64,000 nucleotides of DNA from Carya illinoinensis. Its lineage: Eukaryota; Streptophyta; Magnoliopsida; Fagales; Juglandaceae. The position numbers were made by a program, and so were the translations under genes. The first letter of the stretch is position 1. Every line of letters starts with the position of its first letter. The notes under the pieces are model-generated. The model was not told the origin of the DNA. It worked only from the letters and a program-made list of their open reading frames with translations, and ran no database searches. This document shows, in pieces, positions 34,740-47,508 of the stretch. Where the stretch lies: positions 18,952,501-19,016,500 of the forward strand of contig NC_056761.1 of NCBI RefSeq assembly GCF_018687715.1, in the 5' to 3' direction.

Positions 34740-36099
34740 GATGTAACCCTATTTAAGATATATACAATATATATCGATGCTTTGAATCAAGTAATAACTA
34801 TAGTTGAATTGAACAATGTCTAATTAAAAAAACAAAACTAAATATCCTTGTGGGTAAAGATTGCAATATGCATAAGATTTTCTTATATTTTTCTTTATAA
34901 TAAGACTAGTGTTTTACAAATATATATGAAGAAGAGATCTTGCATCTATAGGTCTAAGAAATCTCATTTTTTCTAATATCCTTTTCATTATCTCATTCCA
35001 ATAAAATCATCTTTCTAATAATTACCTTACTTATAGGGCCAAGTAATTACTATAATTATTTAATTGCAATATAAAATACCATTATAAAATCGTACAATCA
35101 ATTGCATTGAAGTATTATTGTCTTAATTAAAATGTTGTGGCCATACTCAATTCACAATAATATTTAAACTCTATTAGGTCATTTTATTTATAATCACCAC
35201 GATAGACTCATACATGATAATATTACATCAACAACTAATTGAAGATCAAGATAACTCAAACTATATTCTACTCTCAGTTAACAACTCTAATTGTGTATAT
35301 TGTGATGTGTACAAACTTTTTAAATCAAACAATCAACATGAGATTATTCCATTGCCCCAAGACGCAAGTTCAAATCCCCTCAGGCGCAACTTTGTTTGAA
35401 TTTTTCTTTATCTTTACAATTAATAATTATAACAATTGATAAACCAAAGGCACCATTTCATCTCAAATAAGAATCATTACTTGCTTCACTATTAATGGGC
35501 AAGGGGTTCAAAGTTGAGGCTTTCTTCTTAAAGATGTTCATGGTAGCTTTAGGATTTTCGAGGCTTCAAGAAAAGCCTCTATCAATGGGGTGGATCAGCT
35601 ATGTTTTGATAAACTCTTTGAACTTGAGATTCCCTCAAATCTAGCGTGGCCATCTTTTCCTCTCTTTCTTTCTTTCTTTTCTTTTCTTTCTTTTTTAAAT
35701 GTGTTAGAGAACAAAACACAACTCCTATTTGGTTCAAAAAAAAAAAACTAATGTTTCGGGTTAAAAAACATAAGATTCTATTATTTTACACCTTCTTTGC
35801 AACCAAAGTCTAGTTCAAATTTATTTTTAAACAATATAGCCAATTAATACTTTTTTACTTTTATAAACAAGAGAGATGTTATCTAGGGAAAGCATCAAAC
35901 TTTCTCCAAGAAAGAAAAAAATAAGACAAAAAAAAATTGAAAGGATCCTAAAATATATAGATATTCATATATAGTATTTTGAAAAGTAAAAGCTTTTCAA
36001 CTAAAGCAAAAAATCTTGAAATAATGATAAATGGAATGGTTTTTTAAAAAACTGTGAATCTTTTTTGTGAGGTTTTCTTGTTGAAGATGTTCATCATCT
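34740..36099. other. AT-rich DNA without a recognised gene
   Basis: AT-rich sequence with short tandem CTTT runs near 35660-35690. A tRNA box-B-like phrase (AAGTTCAAATCCCCT at about 35366) stands alone. I see no gene. Confidence 0.4.
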
Positions 36100-37540
36100 C
36101 ATGGTTGCCATGAGATTACCCATTCCAGCACCACCACAACCATCTCAAAATAATAACTACCCACCTCGAAAGCCAACCCACCCCATTAAACAAATCACAC
36201 CCAACCAAATATAAGAAATGAGAGACTAGAGATTATGTTATTATTGTGATTGAAAAGTGCCAACCTGGACATAAATGCAATCGTCCCAAAATTTACTTAT
36301 TGGAAGGCATCGAGACAAATTAAGAAGTAAGAGGGAGAGGAAGGAATTCTAGCCACCACAGAGCCAAGAACAGATTCCAAAGTAGTGGAACAACAAGGAG
36401 AATCATTGGTCATCTCATTCCATGCCATAGCTAGTGACATGGTGTCCTATTCCCTAAAACCATGAGGTTGATGGAAAAACCAACCAATTGGAAGGCAAGG
36501 AGACAAATCAAGAAGAAGAGGGAGAGGAACGAATTCCATCCACCATAGAGCCAAGAACATATTCCAAAGCAGTGAAGCAATAAAATGAATTATTGATCAT
36601 CTCATTGCATGTCATAGTTGGTGTCCCATTCCCTAAAACCATGAGGTTGATGGGAAAACTGAATCGATAAGTAGTCATTATCTGATCGACACTAGAAGCA
36701 AACAAAGTTTTATAGATCCAAATACAATGAAGAAGAGAAAACTACCAGTGGAAGAGAGCCACCCGGCAGCCCAAGTTGCCAATAAGGATACACTCTTTGC
36801 CAAGGTTATTGTAAGACAATTTTTCTTAAGTTACACAATTATCATTTTATGGCTAGTCTTTACATCTTAACCTTGGGTGGTGTGACATTGTACTTAGAGT
36901 GGACTAGCTGCGTAGTTTGGAGACCATTCAACGGAATTTTTTAGACCTTAATATATTATTTTCCCTTGAAGAAAAAATATTGCAACTGCAAGGGTTAAAA
37001 CTATTAGATGTTACCCCTAAGGAAGACCATCAGATCAGCAGAATAACCAAAATTGAAGGAAAAATGTTTGGCTTCAATTAGTAGAGGCAAGTGATCCCAA
37101 GAGCAAGTTCTATTAGCTTGCAATACAAGCAATCTTGGATGATCTCTGAGGAGTATTTACTAAGCCAACTAGTTTATCCCCACCCAAGTGTCATGAGCAC
37201 AGGGTTGAGCTTCAATAGGGAGCCAAGCCTACTTGTGTAAGGCCTTATCGATATCCCTACTACTGGAAGAAAGAAATTGAGAGAAGGGTTTAGGAAATGC
37301 TCTAGGTAGGGATTCTTCAGCACAATCAAGGTCCCTATTCATCTCTAGTCCTACTACTAAGGAAGACAAATGGTCATTGGCACATGTGTGTTGATTATCG
37401 TGCCATAAGTAGAGAAACCATTATAGATAAGTATCATACACCTAAGATTGATGAACTAGTAGATGAGTTGCTTGGTGCTGAATGTTTCTGGATTAGACTT
37501 AAGGTCAGGATACCATCAAATTAGGTAAGGCCTGAAGATG
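36100..37540 (+). pseudogene. Gypsy gag-pol, 5' part (split by a Copia element)
   Basis: Carries a gag zinc-knuckle remnant (CQPGHKCNRPKIYLLEG at about 36258-36310), then after a degenerate stretch the start of a Gypsy reverse transcriptase: RPYRYPYYWKKEIE at about 37228, then CVDYRA at about 37389 and KIDELVDELLGAE at about 37446. Many stops. A segment at about 36320-36420 is repeated at 36485-36590 (phrases GGCAAGGAGACAAATC and CCACCATAGAGCCAAGAAC). The frame breaks at 37540 where Copia-2 is inserted and resumes at 42356. Confidence 0.8.
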
Positions 37541-37879
37541 TGTCAAATTGGATTGAATACCTCATTTGTGAGGATTTCCTTTCATTATATAGGCACAAGT
37601 ATGCATGATACAAGGCTAGAATCAAGCCAAATTTACAATAATCAAATTTGTCTACAAAAAGAAACTAGGACTATTTACATAATCTATCTAAGGAACATGA
37701 TCTGTGTATGTAGAAAACGTAATCTGTCTAAGTAAGGAAGTATATATATAGAGATTAGGAAAGCTAAATAAGGAAGGTCCTGTTGTCTAAGGAAGGTTCT
37801 GTTGTCATCCCCCCTCAAAATGATATTGGTCGGTCAAGAAGCATCAATTGGCCCACAAGAAACTGATGACGTTGTCATG

Positions 37880-40800
37880 TCATTGCCTTTGTAAATACAT
37901 CAACAATCTGGAGGTCAGTAAAAACATGAGGAAGATAAATGATACAGTCTCCAAGACTTCCCAAATGGAATGACAATCCACCTCGATGTGTTTTGTACGT
38001 TCATGAAAAACAAGATTTGTGACAATCTGAATGGCACTAGTGTTGTCAGCATGGAAAGGAGTAGGATCGGACTGAACACAACCAAGCTCAGCTAGGAGAC
38101 CACGAAGCCATAGAATCTTAGAACAAGGAGTAGACATCGTTTGGTATTTGGATTCGGTGGAAGATTTGGAAACACGATGTTGTTTCTTACTCTTTCAAGA
38201 TATCAAAGAGTCACCAAGAAACATGCATGAACCCTTAACATATCGTCATGTATTAGGACATCCTACCCAGTCAACATCACTGTAAGTCACAAGGCAAAGA
38301 GAAGTACTAGTAGGGAAGAACAAGCCAAGGCTAGGAGATCCTCGAAGATATCAAATAATATAACGAGCAGCAACTAAATGTAGATGACGTCAAGCTTGCA
38401 TGAACTAACTAACCTACTAGACAACAAATGAAATATCAAAAGTAATAGTCAAATAGTTCAGGCTACCCACTAATTGTTGATACATAGTAGGGTTAGAAAG
38501 GAGATCATCCACCTCCCAACGATACTTCATGTTGACTTCCAGAAGAGTATCCATAGAAGAAGTATCCTGAAGACCAACCAAAGTAATCAAATCCTAAGTG
38601 TATTTATGATGATTCAAAAAAATTTCAAATAGATCAATATGAACTTCCAACCCCAAGAAGTACGTACTATGACTAACATCCTTTATATGACATGTGGCAT
38701 GAAGATGCTATTGCAGTCGAGTGATCAAGGCGAAATCTGTCCCAGTAACAAAAATATCATCAATATAAACTAGAAGAAGGACAATGCAATAGATGCCTTG
38801 CAGAGAAATAGAGAAGAGTCATATTGAATATACTTAAAAGAAAATTGAAGAAAGGTGGATTGGAATTTATCAAACCATGCTTGGGTAGCGTGTTTAGCCT
38901 ATATAATGAGTGATTCAACTTACAAACATCCAAGGAAGAAGGGGATGACAAACTAGGTGGAATGGTCATGTATAGCTTTTTGAGGTCACCATGAAGAAAG
39001 ACATTTTTGACATTTATGTGATGAAGAGGCCAACCTTGGGATGCAGCAATAGAACAGACAATTAGCACCATATTCAACTTTGCAACCAGAGCAAAAGTCT
39101 CCTCATAGTCCACCCTATACTCTTGCCTGTTGCCAAGTGCAACCAATCATGCCTTATACTGATCCAGGTCCCATTAAAATACAGTTTGATAGAATAAACC
39201 CATTACAACCAATGGCTTTAACCTTAGCAAGACAAGGAACAATATCCCATGTATGATTATCCTGAAGAGCCTGAAACTCTTCGGCCATTGCCACACGTCA
39301 ACATTCATGTTTAGCTGCCTTGGAATAATCTGATGGAATGGGAATGGAAGACAAAGTAACATGAAGAGAGGTATGCGAGAAGCCATAATGATTCAATGGA
39401 CGAGATACAGTCTGAGCAGCATAGATGGCGGATCAGGCTTAGGAAGGGACAAAGTGGGGCATCTTCATTCATACACAAGTCCAGATTTAAATCAGTCAAG
39501 AGAAGGAATCAAGTCATCAAAATGCGACAAAACATGCATCTTAGGCAAAGACACAACATGAGAAGAAAAGAACAACTGATTTTCAAAGAAGACAACATGA
39601 CGGGAAATGCAAAATCTATTAGTACATGGATCATAGCAAACATAGCCTTTATGGGAAAAATTATAACCCATAAAAAAGTACTTAACATATTGAGTAGATA
39701 ATTTATGATGTTCGTGTGATGAAAAATGAACAAAACAAACACAACCAAAAGTATTCATATCAAGATAATGAGGATGCTGATAATAAAGATGAAAATAAGT
39801 AGTTTCAAAATTCAAGACACTGGACGACAATATGTTAATTAAATAACCTGTCGTAGATAATGCTTTGACCCAAAATTTAGGTGGAACAGATGAGTGGAGC
39901 AATAAAGTAAGATCAACATCTAACAAATATCTATTTTTACGTTCAGTGACACCATTTTGTTGAGATGTGTAAGGACAAGACTGCTGAGAAACAATGCCTT
40001 TTTGTTGGAGAAAATCATGAAACTCACGAGACATATTCACCACTGGAATCAGACAATAGAATTTTGATTCTTGAAGAAGATTGAGTCTGAATATAGGCGA
40101 GGAATTGTTGAAAAATAGAAAAGACCTTAGATTTAGAACTAAGAAAATAAATCCAATTGTACTTGATATAATCATCAATGAAGGTAGTAAAGTATTTATA
40201 ATTCACATGTGAGATAATAGGAGAAATTTTTCACACATCACTATGAATCAAATCAAAACAACTTTCAACATGAATACCATAAGAGGAAAAAGAAAGAGAC
40301 TTACTTTTACCTAATTCAAATATGGAGCAATCAAAAGAAAAATGAAAAGAAAATTGATCTTTAATGCCCAACAAGCTAAAGTTTATTAGATGAGTTAAAA
40401 CAACATAATTAGAATGACCTAAACATTTATGCCATACTTCACTCTTATTATTGACTTTTACAAGAAAATGAAATAACAACAGGAATGAAAAAATGCAGAG
40501 AAAATAAATGTCCAACTTTAGGCCCATTCGCAAGTATCTTTCTTGACACCTGATCCTGCACAAAACAACTATCACGAGAAAAACAAATATCACAGTTGTT
40601 ATCAATCAACCAACCGACCGATATAAGACTAGTGAAAAGCTTAAGAGATACAAAAACATCTCTAACTGTGGAATTAACATCCCTAATAGCATGAATAGGT
40701 AACTGACTACCATTAGCAATCTAAATGGATGATGATCCATTATAAGTCTAAACATTGCTAAGTGTATCAAAATAACTAGTTATGTGATTAGAAGCACCCG

Positions 40801-41240
40801 AATCAACAAGCCACAATAAAGATGGAAGTGAACCGTTACCTTTCAGCCCTAAGGCTGAAAATGCTAAAATAATCATCTGCTGGACCATATCAACAGTAAG
40901 AGCAAGAGAGTCACCAGCAGAAATGGAAGAAGAGGAACCCACAGTAGCATAATAAGAATTAGCATCATGATTCTGGGGATGAATAAAACATTCTATGATA
41001 ATATGCCCTGAATTCTTACAGTAACATTATATGATAATATGCCCTGGATTCTTACAGTAGTTGCAAGATTTCCTTGCACATATGGCAGCAATATGTTCAT
41101 ATTCCTTGTAGCTGAAGCATTGATAACTGCATTTGGTATCATTTTATCATGTTGATAAGTGGCATGTATGGCAAGACGCTTATCCCCACAAAGTAACTCC
41201 CAAAACGAACATCCAAACAAGGCACTGGATCATGGTTCAT
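37880..41240 (-). pseudogene. Copia-2 gag-pol remnant
   Basis: On the minus strand, in order: protease (LVDSGASNHIT at about 40805), integrase zinc region (WHKCLGHSN at about 40430), integrase core end (QQNGVTERKNR at about 39940, then FWVKALSTTGYLIN and HVVFFENQ), reverse transcriptase (EYRVDYEETFALVAKLN, then HHINVKNVFLHGDL at about 39000) and RNase H (HADNTSAIQIV at about 38060, HERTKHIEVDCH). Reading frames change often and stops are common. The order protease-integrase-RT-RNase H is diagnostic of Copia. Confidence 0.88.
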
Positions 41241-42137
41241 CAAATTGGAGCGAGTGGCTTCAAATTTAGGTCGTAACTTCATTAAGAACTAATCTCGCTT
41301 GCTTTGCTCATGAACGTCCAGCACAATAAAGAGAGATTCCTCCAGTACCTTAGCATAAATCATGTCAGTAAATTCTCCTCAAAGATTATTAGATCCAAAA
41401 AAAGGATCATGAATGGAGAGATCGCCCAGAGTGTAACTAGGAATCTCGTACTTCAGCTGAGAATGCTTGGCTGTATTGTCCAGATTATACACTTTCCTTA
41501 GGTACTCTCACATAGACTTTGTAGTCTTATATGGCCTCAAATTAAGAACAATAAGAGGATCTATAGATCCTAAAATCCATGTCATCACCCTAGCATCTTT
41601 GATCTTCCACTGAGCCAACTTAGGAAGCTCAATAGGAGCCAGATCACTCCTATCTATATGGCCCCATAACTCTTTCCCCATAACAAATAAACAAAATTGA
41701 AATTTCTAGGCAGAATAGTTCTTATCCATGAACTTCACAGCAAAAGATTCAGAAGACATATTGCCCGTAAGTGAAAAAGAAAACAAAACACAGGCATAAC
41801 AGAAAAAATACCTACCCAATTACCACAAAAGGTGTCAACAGAATTATTGCAACTTCCAACCAAGCCTAATCTCTACAAATGTGCCAAGAGAACTATACCC
41901 AGCCAAGGCAAAAATTGTCAACAGCCTACAAACAAGAACACAAAAATTTCTATCTGATCTCCAAGAGTTATCACAGGCAAAAAAACTTCCTACATAGTGC
42001 CGAAAGATCAACAACTGTCACCCACCAGGTAAAACAAATTCGTAACTCCTTAAGAAAGTGCCGACAGTCTAGAAACTATTGCCCACCAACAAAAAAAAAA
42101 ATCCCACTAGGAAGAACTAGGAATATCTCAAAGTTAT

Positions 42138-42150
42138 GGCTCTGAAACCA
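42138..42150 (-). other. primer-binding site of Copia-2
   Basis: TGGTTTCAGAGCC on the minus strand directly after the 5' LTR matches the initiator-methionine tRNA site TGGTATCAGAGC of plant Copia elements with one change. The opposite end has the polypurine-like TTTTGAGGGGGGA (37808-37822) next to the 3' LTR. Confidence 0.75.
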
Positions 42151-42355
42151 TTTCAAATTGGATTGAATACCTCCTCTCTAAGGATTTCCGTTGATTATAT
42201 AGGGACAAATGTGCATGATACAATGCTTGAATAAAGCCAAATTTACAATAATCAAATCTGTCTACAAAAGGAAACTAGGACTATTTACATAATTTGTCTA
42301 ACGAAAGCTAAATAAAGAAGGTTCTACTGTCTAATGAAGGCCTTCTGTCAAAATG

Positions 42356-44285
42356 TATCCAAAACCTCATTTCACACACGAGGGACATAATTAGGTTTTG
42401 GCAACGCTCTTTGGGCTTACCAATGCACCATTAGCCTTTAAAGGATAGACAAATGAAATCCTTAAACCATACATCTGAAAATTCATGCTTGTATTTTTTT
42501 TATGATATTCTTGTAAGTAGAAAGCTATTAGATAATCAGTTGAAGTATTTACAGATTGATTTGGACGCACCACAAAGTCACCAACTATGTGCCAAGTTAT
42601 CCGAGTGTACATTTGATGGCCAAGAAGTTGAATTCCTTAGCTACTTAATTTCCAAAGGAGTTAAAGAAGATCCCAAAAAAATTATCAACAATGTTGGACT
42701 AGCCACTTCCTAAGAATCCCAAGGCTTTTAGAGGATTCTTAGGCCTCACAAGGTATTATACAAAAGTTGTGAGGGGATCTAAAGGGATTGCAGCTCCACT
42801 AACTTCTCTCCTCAAGAAGAGTCCATTCAGCTGGACAAAGGACACTACAAAAGTGTTCAATGCGCTTAAACCATCCATGGCAACACTTCCAGTTTTGGGA
42901 TTACTAGATTTTGTAAGGTGTTCATAATTGAGAGTGATGCTTCAAGTGAAGGTTTGGGAGCAATTATAATGCAACAAGGGAAACCATTGGCCTACTTCAA
43001 CCAAAGGCTCAAGGGGAAGAGCTTGGTTGAACAAGTTCCTCCAAACATGCCTGCAAGACTCCTAGTTGCAAGAGCTAATCAACAACTTTATCAAGGGGCC
43101 CATGACCCAAATATGTGCCACTTATATGATGGCTTGTTGTTTTCCAGGGGTTGGATGCACTTGGGAACTCTTGTACCATTCCAATAGTAAGTCCAACTCT
43201 AATTTCACAGTAGTTCACTAGAAGGTCACATAGGAATACACAAAACTCACTCAATGATTGAAGAGAGTTTTTCTAGCTTGAGATGCAATGAAATGCCAAA
43301 ACCATCATCTGAAAATGCAATGTATCAATGCAACAAAATAGAGAATCTTCACCCTACTAGACTCCTCCAACCCTTGCCAATTCCAACTCATAGTGTATGA
43401 TGGATTTTACTGAGGGTCTTCAACCTTCTAAAGGCCACATTGTAATCATGGTGATCATAGATAGGTTTAGTAAGTATGGACAACTCCTATACCGTTGTCA
43501 CTATTGCTCAATTATTTATAGACAACATCTTTAAATTACATGGAATACTGAAATCCATAGATAGCGATCAAATCCCATTTTCACAAGTAAATTCTAGAAT
43601 GAGATGTTTTGGATTAGTGTGACCGAGCTGCTTATAAGCCCAGCTTATACCATCCGTAAATGGATGGGAAAAAAGAGATTATGAACTAGATCTTGGAATG
43701 TTATCCAAGATGCTTCTAAGTTGATTGGCCGAAGAATTGGGTGCAATGGATTTCCGTCGTATAATGGTCTTACAATACTACTACGCACAGGTTTCTCTTG
43801 TTCAGCCTCTTTGAGGTTGTTTATGGTTACCCATTGCCATATCTCCCACCATATGAGCCAGGCTCCATTGCAGTTCAAGTTGTGGAAGAAGAAATGAAGA
43901 GTCGTGACTATATCATGGTAGTGGTGTGAGAGAATCTTCAAGATGCACAAGCAAGGATGAAATATTGTGCTGACAAGAAAAGAATTGAAAGAGAAATCGA
44001 GACTAGGGATTGAGTATACCTGAGGTTGCGACGATATCAGCAAGTGACGGTGGCACTTTGATGCAACTTGAATTAACCCCGAAAAATATTATTGTCCCTT
44101 CCAAGTGGTCAGATGAATTAGTAAGGTCTCATAGCTTACTCCCAAGTTGCTCACAGATCTTCTCGATTTTTCATGTCTCATGCCTTAAGAAGAAACTTGA
44201 GCTCATATTAACCCCATCCCAAACCTTCCTTCCATTATGGTGGAAGGAACTCTTTCTCCCAATCCAAACTAAGTATTGGTGAGAA
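42356..44285 (+). pseudogene. Gypsy pol, 3' part (continuation after Copia-2)
   Basis: Picks up the reverse transcriptase at FGLTNAPLAF (about 42417), then FFYDILV, EVEFLSYLISKGV (about 42617), RGFLGLTRYYTKVVRG and the RNase H start ESDASSEGLGAIIMQQGKPLAYF (about 42928). Integrase follows (EGHIGIHKTHS at about 43210, TIAQLFIDNIFKLHGI at about 43505), then REIETRD-VYLRLRRYQQVTVAL at about 43993 and FHVSCLKKKL at about 44171, typical of chromovirus-type Gypsy. It joins 36100-37540 into one element that is older than Copia-2. Confidence 0.85.
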
Positions 44286-44655
44286 GGATAAAAAAAAATG
44301 TGATTTGGAGTTGAGTTACTAATTCAAAGAAAGTGAGGTACAACTGAAGATGCTATGTGGGTGTCTTGGGCCACTAAGGCATATGGGTGTCTATTTAGGT
44401 CTAGTTGCTTTAGTTGTTGCAATTATTTTGGGCTTTTAGGTATTTTATCCTGTATTTAAGGAACATAGTAATGCAATGAAGATCATCTTTCAATCCAATT
44501 TGCATTAGTGTTCCTGGAGGTCCATGGCTCTTGATACTGCCATAATTCTCTTTCGTTCAGCTTATTATTAGTGTGTCCATAATAGTAGAGTTCAACACTT
44601 TTCATATATATTTTCTTTGTTGAATATTCTTCAAGTAAAATACACAACCCAGAGG

Positions 44656-44690
<35 letters not shown>

Positions 44691-44955
44691 CTAAACAATA
44701 TTTGAGTAGAATGCTCTAGTAACCAACGTAATAGCCGTTATCCATACGCTTTTACTAAACAACTCCAACTTATTTTTAACCTTTATATTTACCACATATT
44801 GGAGTGAGCCTTTTTAAAAAAGTGGGCCAACATGGTTTTTTAATTGTTATTATATTACGATCCAATTAAAATTACAGCTTATGCTTGCATGAAGGCCCAA
44901 AACACCAAGATTTTATAAAGCCTATTGTATTCCCAAGTCATAGGTAGAGTATATA
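44286..44955. other. sequence between Gypsy and CACTA elements
   Basis: Possibly the tail or LTR of the Gypsy element (GTATTTAAGGAACATAG at about 44451 looks promoter-like), but no pair was found. A (GA)n tract lies at 44659-44688. No gene is seen. Confidence 0.4.
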
Positions 44956-45673
44956 CACTACAAGAAATTTAATTTTTAGAGACGAAAGTTGTTAGAGACG
45001 AAATAAATTTCATCGTTAAAAATACTTTTTAGAAACAAAATTTAAATTTCATCTCAAAACATGGAGAATCTTATAAATCCGTTCGAACTAATATATATTA
45101 GTTCGAACCGGAGATTCTGGGACGATCTAGGACGAATTAGATCGTCTCCAAAAATTTAAACCGCTTGAACTAATAAAATTTAATTCGAACAGATAATTAA
45201 TCTATTCGAATACAATATAATTGGTTCGAATGAGTATTACCTTGTTCGAACGATATTATTTAATTGAAAAGATATATTGTTAAAATTGTAATAATACATA
45301 TTTTTTCTATTAATTTTTTATCATTTTCAAAGCAAATAAAAATGTCTATATATTATATATTATGATTTACAATGAATTAAAATATTTACAAATTCATAAA
45401 TTAATTTTATGTAATTAATTTAAAAATATTTTAGTTAAATAAATATTACTTTAAAGATAGTGTCATTTTTTCAATTATCGTGAATATTAAGTATAACAAG
45501 AAGAAAATATAATTAACAATAAAGAAGCTAGCAAACACTAAGAATAAAAACCATACATTAATTACATCCCAAAAAGAGTAAGAATTTCTATATAATATAA
45601 AAAAAAGTAAAATAATAACTAACAATATCTATTTCTTAAGTAAATCAAAATCCTCCTGTAAGGTATGTAAGCG

Positions 45674-46753
45674 TCACTCCAGGTCCTTAAACTTATGCAT
45701 GATGGGCTGAATGATGTCCCTCAATATAATTTGGCAGTGCTCCGCCAATATAGCTCGTACCTCATCCAAAGTAGTCCCAACAGGCTGTCTCTCAATAGGG
45801 GTAGCAACAGTAGAAGCTGGATCAGTAGGCAGAGTCTGATCCTATACTGCATGAGTCTTCAGCAAGTGACTCTTACTCTTGCTGAATGTGATCTTGTTAA
45901 CGGGCCCCATCTGTGGTAACCTCTACTCAGTCAAAGTCACTGCAACCCCCGATTGGAGTAGAAGGTTAGATATCAGCAATGCAAATGGTAGACTACCTCC
46001 ACCCAAATAGTGTGACTCTGTTTGAATGCGGAAGAAAAAATATAATGCCAGATCAATCAGCTCCTCATGTGCTAACCGTAACAAAAATCTGGCTTGCTCA
46101 ATCCCAAAATCAGTCTTGTATTTTTTCGGATCAGTGTTATACCCGACAATCAAATTAAGCATTCTAAAAAATGCTATATAGTCGGCATGTCAGATCACTT
46201 TACCGCCATCATATGGAGGAGCTGAAGGGTCTCGCACTAGGTCACGAACCTGATCATATGTGAGACCATCATCAGGTACCTCATCGTCGCTCTCACTATC
46301 ATCTGAGTCAGCATCCTGCTTTGCGGTTTGTACATCTGGCGTTGGCAATGAGGATGCGATTGGTGTGTCCTCTCTAGATGGTGCAGTCACTACTCTCACT
46401 ACTGCTACAGGATATGCACCGGGCTCCCGACTCAAATCAAGAAACTCAGCAATAACGCGAGGAGAGAAGATAATACTAACTCTCCGGACTACTAAATTGT
46501 AGCACAGAGCATCACCAGACTGCTCTCCCATTGCACGGTAAAACTCACCGACCATCTCAAGATATGTTGTGCCCCTCTGCCGACAGATCGGGGTTCATCC
46601 ACGATCGGTGATGATGTCATGTATGCTCCGTCCCTCCCAAGTGAGATCAAGGAAGTCATCTAGTATAGGCCTCATGGCCGGCTGAGAGGGAGTTGCTTCG
46701 CTACTTTGGCTTGTTTGGGGTCGGGAACGTTTTCTTCCGTTGCTGCTTGCCAT
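45674..46753 (-). pseudogene. CACTA accessory protein, Transposase_32-like, four in-frame stops
   Basis: From the ATG at 46753 (MASSNGRKRSRPQTSQSS, a basic start that could be a nuclear signal) one frame of 360 codons runs to the TGA at 45674-45676. The middle (MVGEFYRAMG, then VRRVSIIFSPRVIAEFLDL) resembles the 'putative plant transposon protein' domain found next to CACTA and Gypsy-like genes. An acidic DSDDSESDDEVPDD stretch and a helical C-terminus follow. It is broken only by TGA 46595-46597, TGA 46190-46192, TAG 45923-45925 and TAG 45842-45844, with no frameshift. An acceptor (TTTTATAG) at 46769 joins it to a leader exon at 47367-47475. The domain name is from memory; function in transposition is not established. 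Confidence 0.75.
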
Positions 46754-46839
46754 TAGTATACTGTTGATCTATAAAATAATTATGTAATCTAATTAAAGTG
46801 AATTAGAGGAATGATGATATTGTGCTGCAATGTTTGGCA

Positions 46840-47160
46840 ACTGCTTATTCGAATGGTTTCCAATCCATTCGAATAGAGGCTGTCAAATATTATCTTTAGT
46901 TCGAATGATTAAAATTCAATTTGAATGGCCTAAAATTCCATTCGAATGACGTTCAAGTCCATTCAAATGGAATTTAACGTCATTCGAATGACCATAAAAT
47001 TCACTCAAATGACCTCATAAAACTCCATTCGAATAAGCCTAAATTCCATTCAAATGAACTTCTATTCCATTCGAATGACAATAAATTCCATTTGAATGGC
47101 CTTGAATTTCATTCGAATGGAATTTAGGCTCATTCGAACGAAACTGAGCCAAACAGATAT
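46840..47160. repeat. cluster of ATTCGAAT palindromes in the CACTA element
   Basis: About nine TTCGAA palindromes in 320 bp, usually as CCATTCGAATG, plus about six decayed forms (TTCAAATG, TTTGAATGG) that differ by a C-to-T or G-to-A change at the central CG. Spacing is 20-40 bp. Confidence 0.9.
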
Positions 47161-47366
47161 GGCTGAGTCGACTCAGTCCCGAATCTACAAACTAGTTTTT
47201 CACCATAATTCAAGATTTTAATCAGTAGAAATGATTTAGGAGTAAAGCCCAATCATTTCTACCGATTACTTTTGTATCATTTGGCCCCAAAACAACAAAA
47301 TGGAAAATCCAACCCCCCCAAAACCAACGAAACAACCATTAAAAATAAAACTCATTTAACCCATAC

Positions 47367-47508
47367 CTCTTGTTCTAGGAGATTTGAGGACTTGGTCGAA
47401 GTTGGTGGCGGCGCTATGGCTGCGAACGGCGGAGGATTCGATCGGACAGTTTGAATGAGATGTTGCATGAAATGAACGAAAAAGAAACTGTATCGCGGCT
47501 TATATAAT
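47367..47508 (-). promoter_or_regulatory. TATA box and leader exon of the CACTA minus-strand gene
   Basis: ATTATATAA at 47500-47508 (minus strand) lies about 30 bp before a leader that ends at 47367 with donor AGAG/GTATGG. The intron runs to 46769 and contains most of the TTCGAA palindrome cluster. All signals are read by eye. Confidence 0.55.

Larger units (their letters stand above)
37541..42350 (-). mobile_element. Copia element (Copia-2), 4810 bp, nested in a Gypsy element
   Basis: LTRs at 37541-37807 and 42151-42350 agree over most of their length (GGATTGAATACCTC, TTACAATAATCAAAT, AAACTAGGACTATTTACATAAT); the right copy has a deletion. The 5-bp flanks AGATG (37536-37540) and AAATG (42351-42355) agree at four of five bases. 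In minus-strand order it has a primer-binding site, degenerate gag-pol and a polypurine tract. It is old: one LTR end has lost its TG/CA and the coding region is full of stops. Confidence 0.88.

Noticed and set aside
35355..35400. Box-B-like phrase suggesting a SINE or tRNA
   Set aside because: No box A at the right distance, no A-tail, and no tRNA-like folding that I could find.
47272..47454. 60-codon plus-strand frame ending in GGGAMAANGGGFDRTV
   Set aside because: It overlaps the leader exon and promoter of the minus-strand CACTA gene; splice signals and TATA box are on the minus strand.
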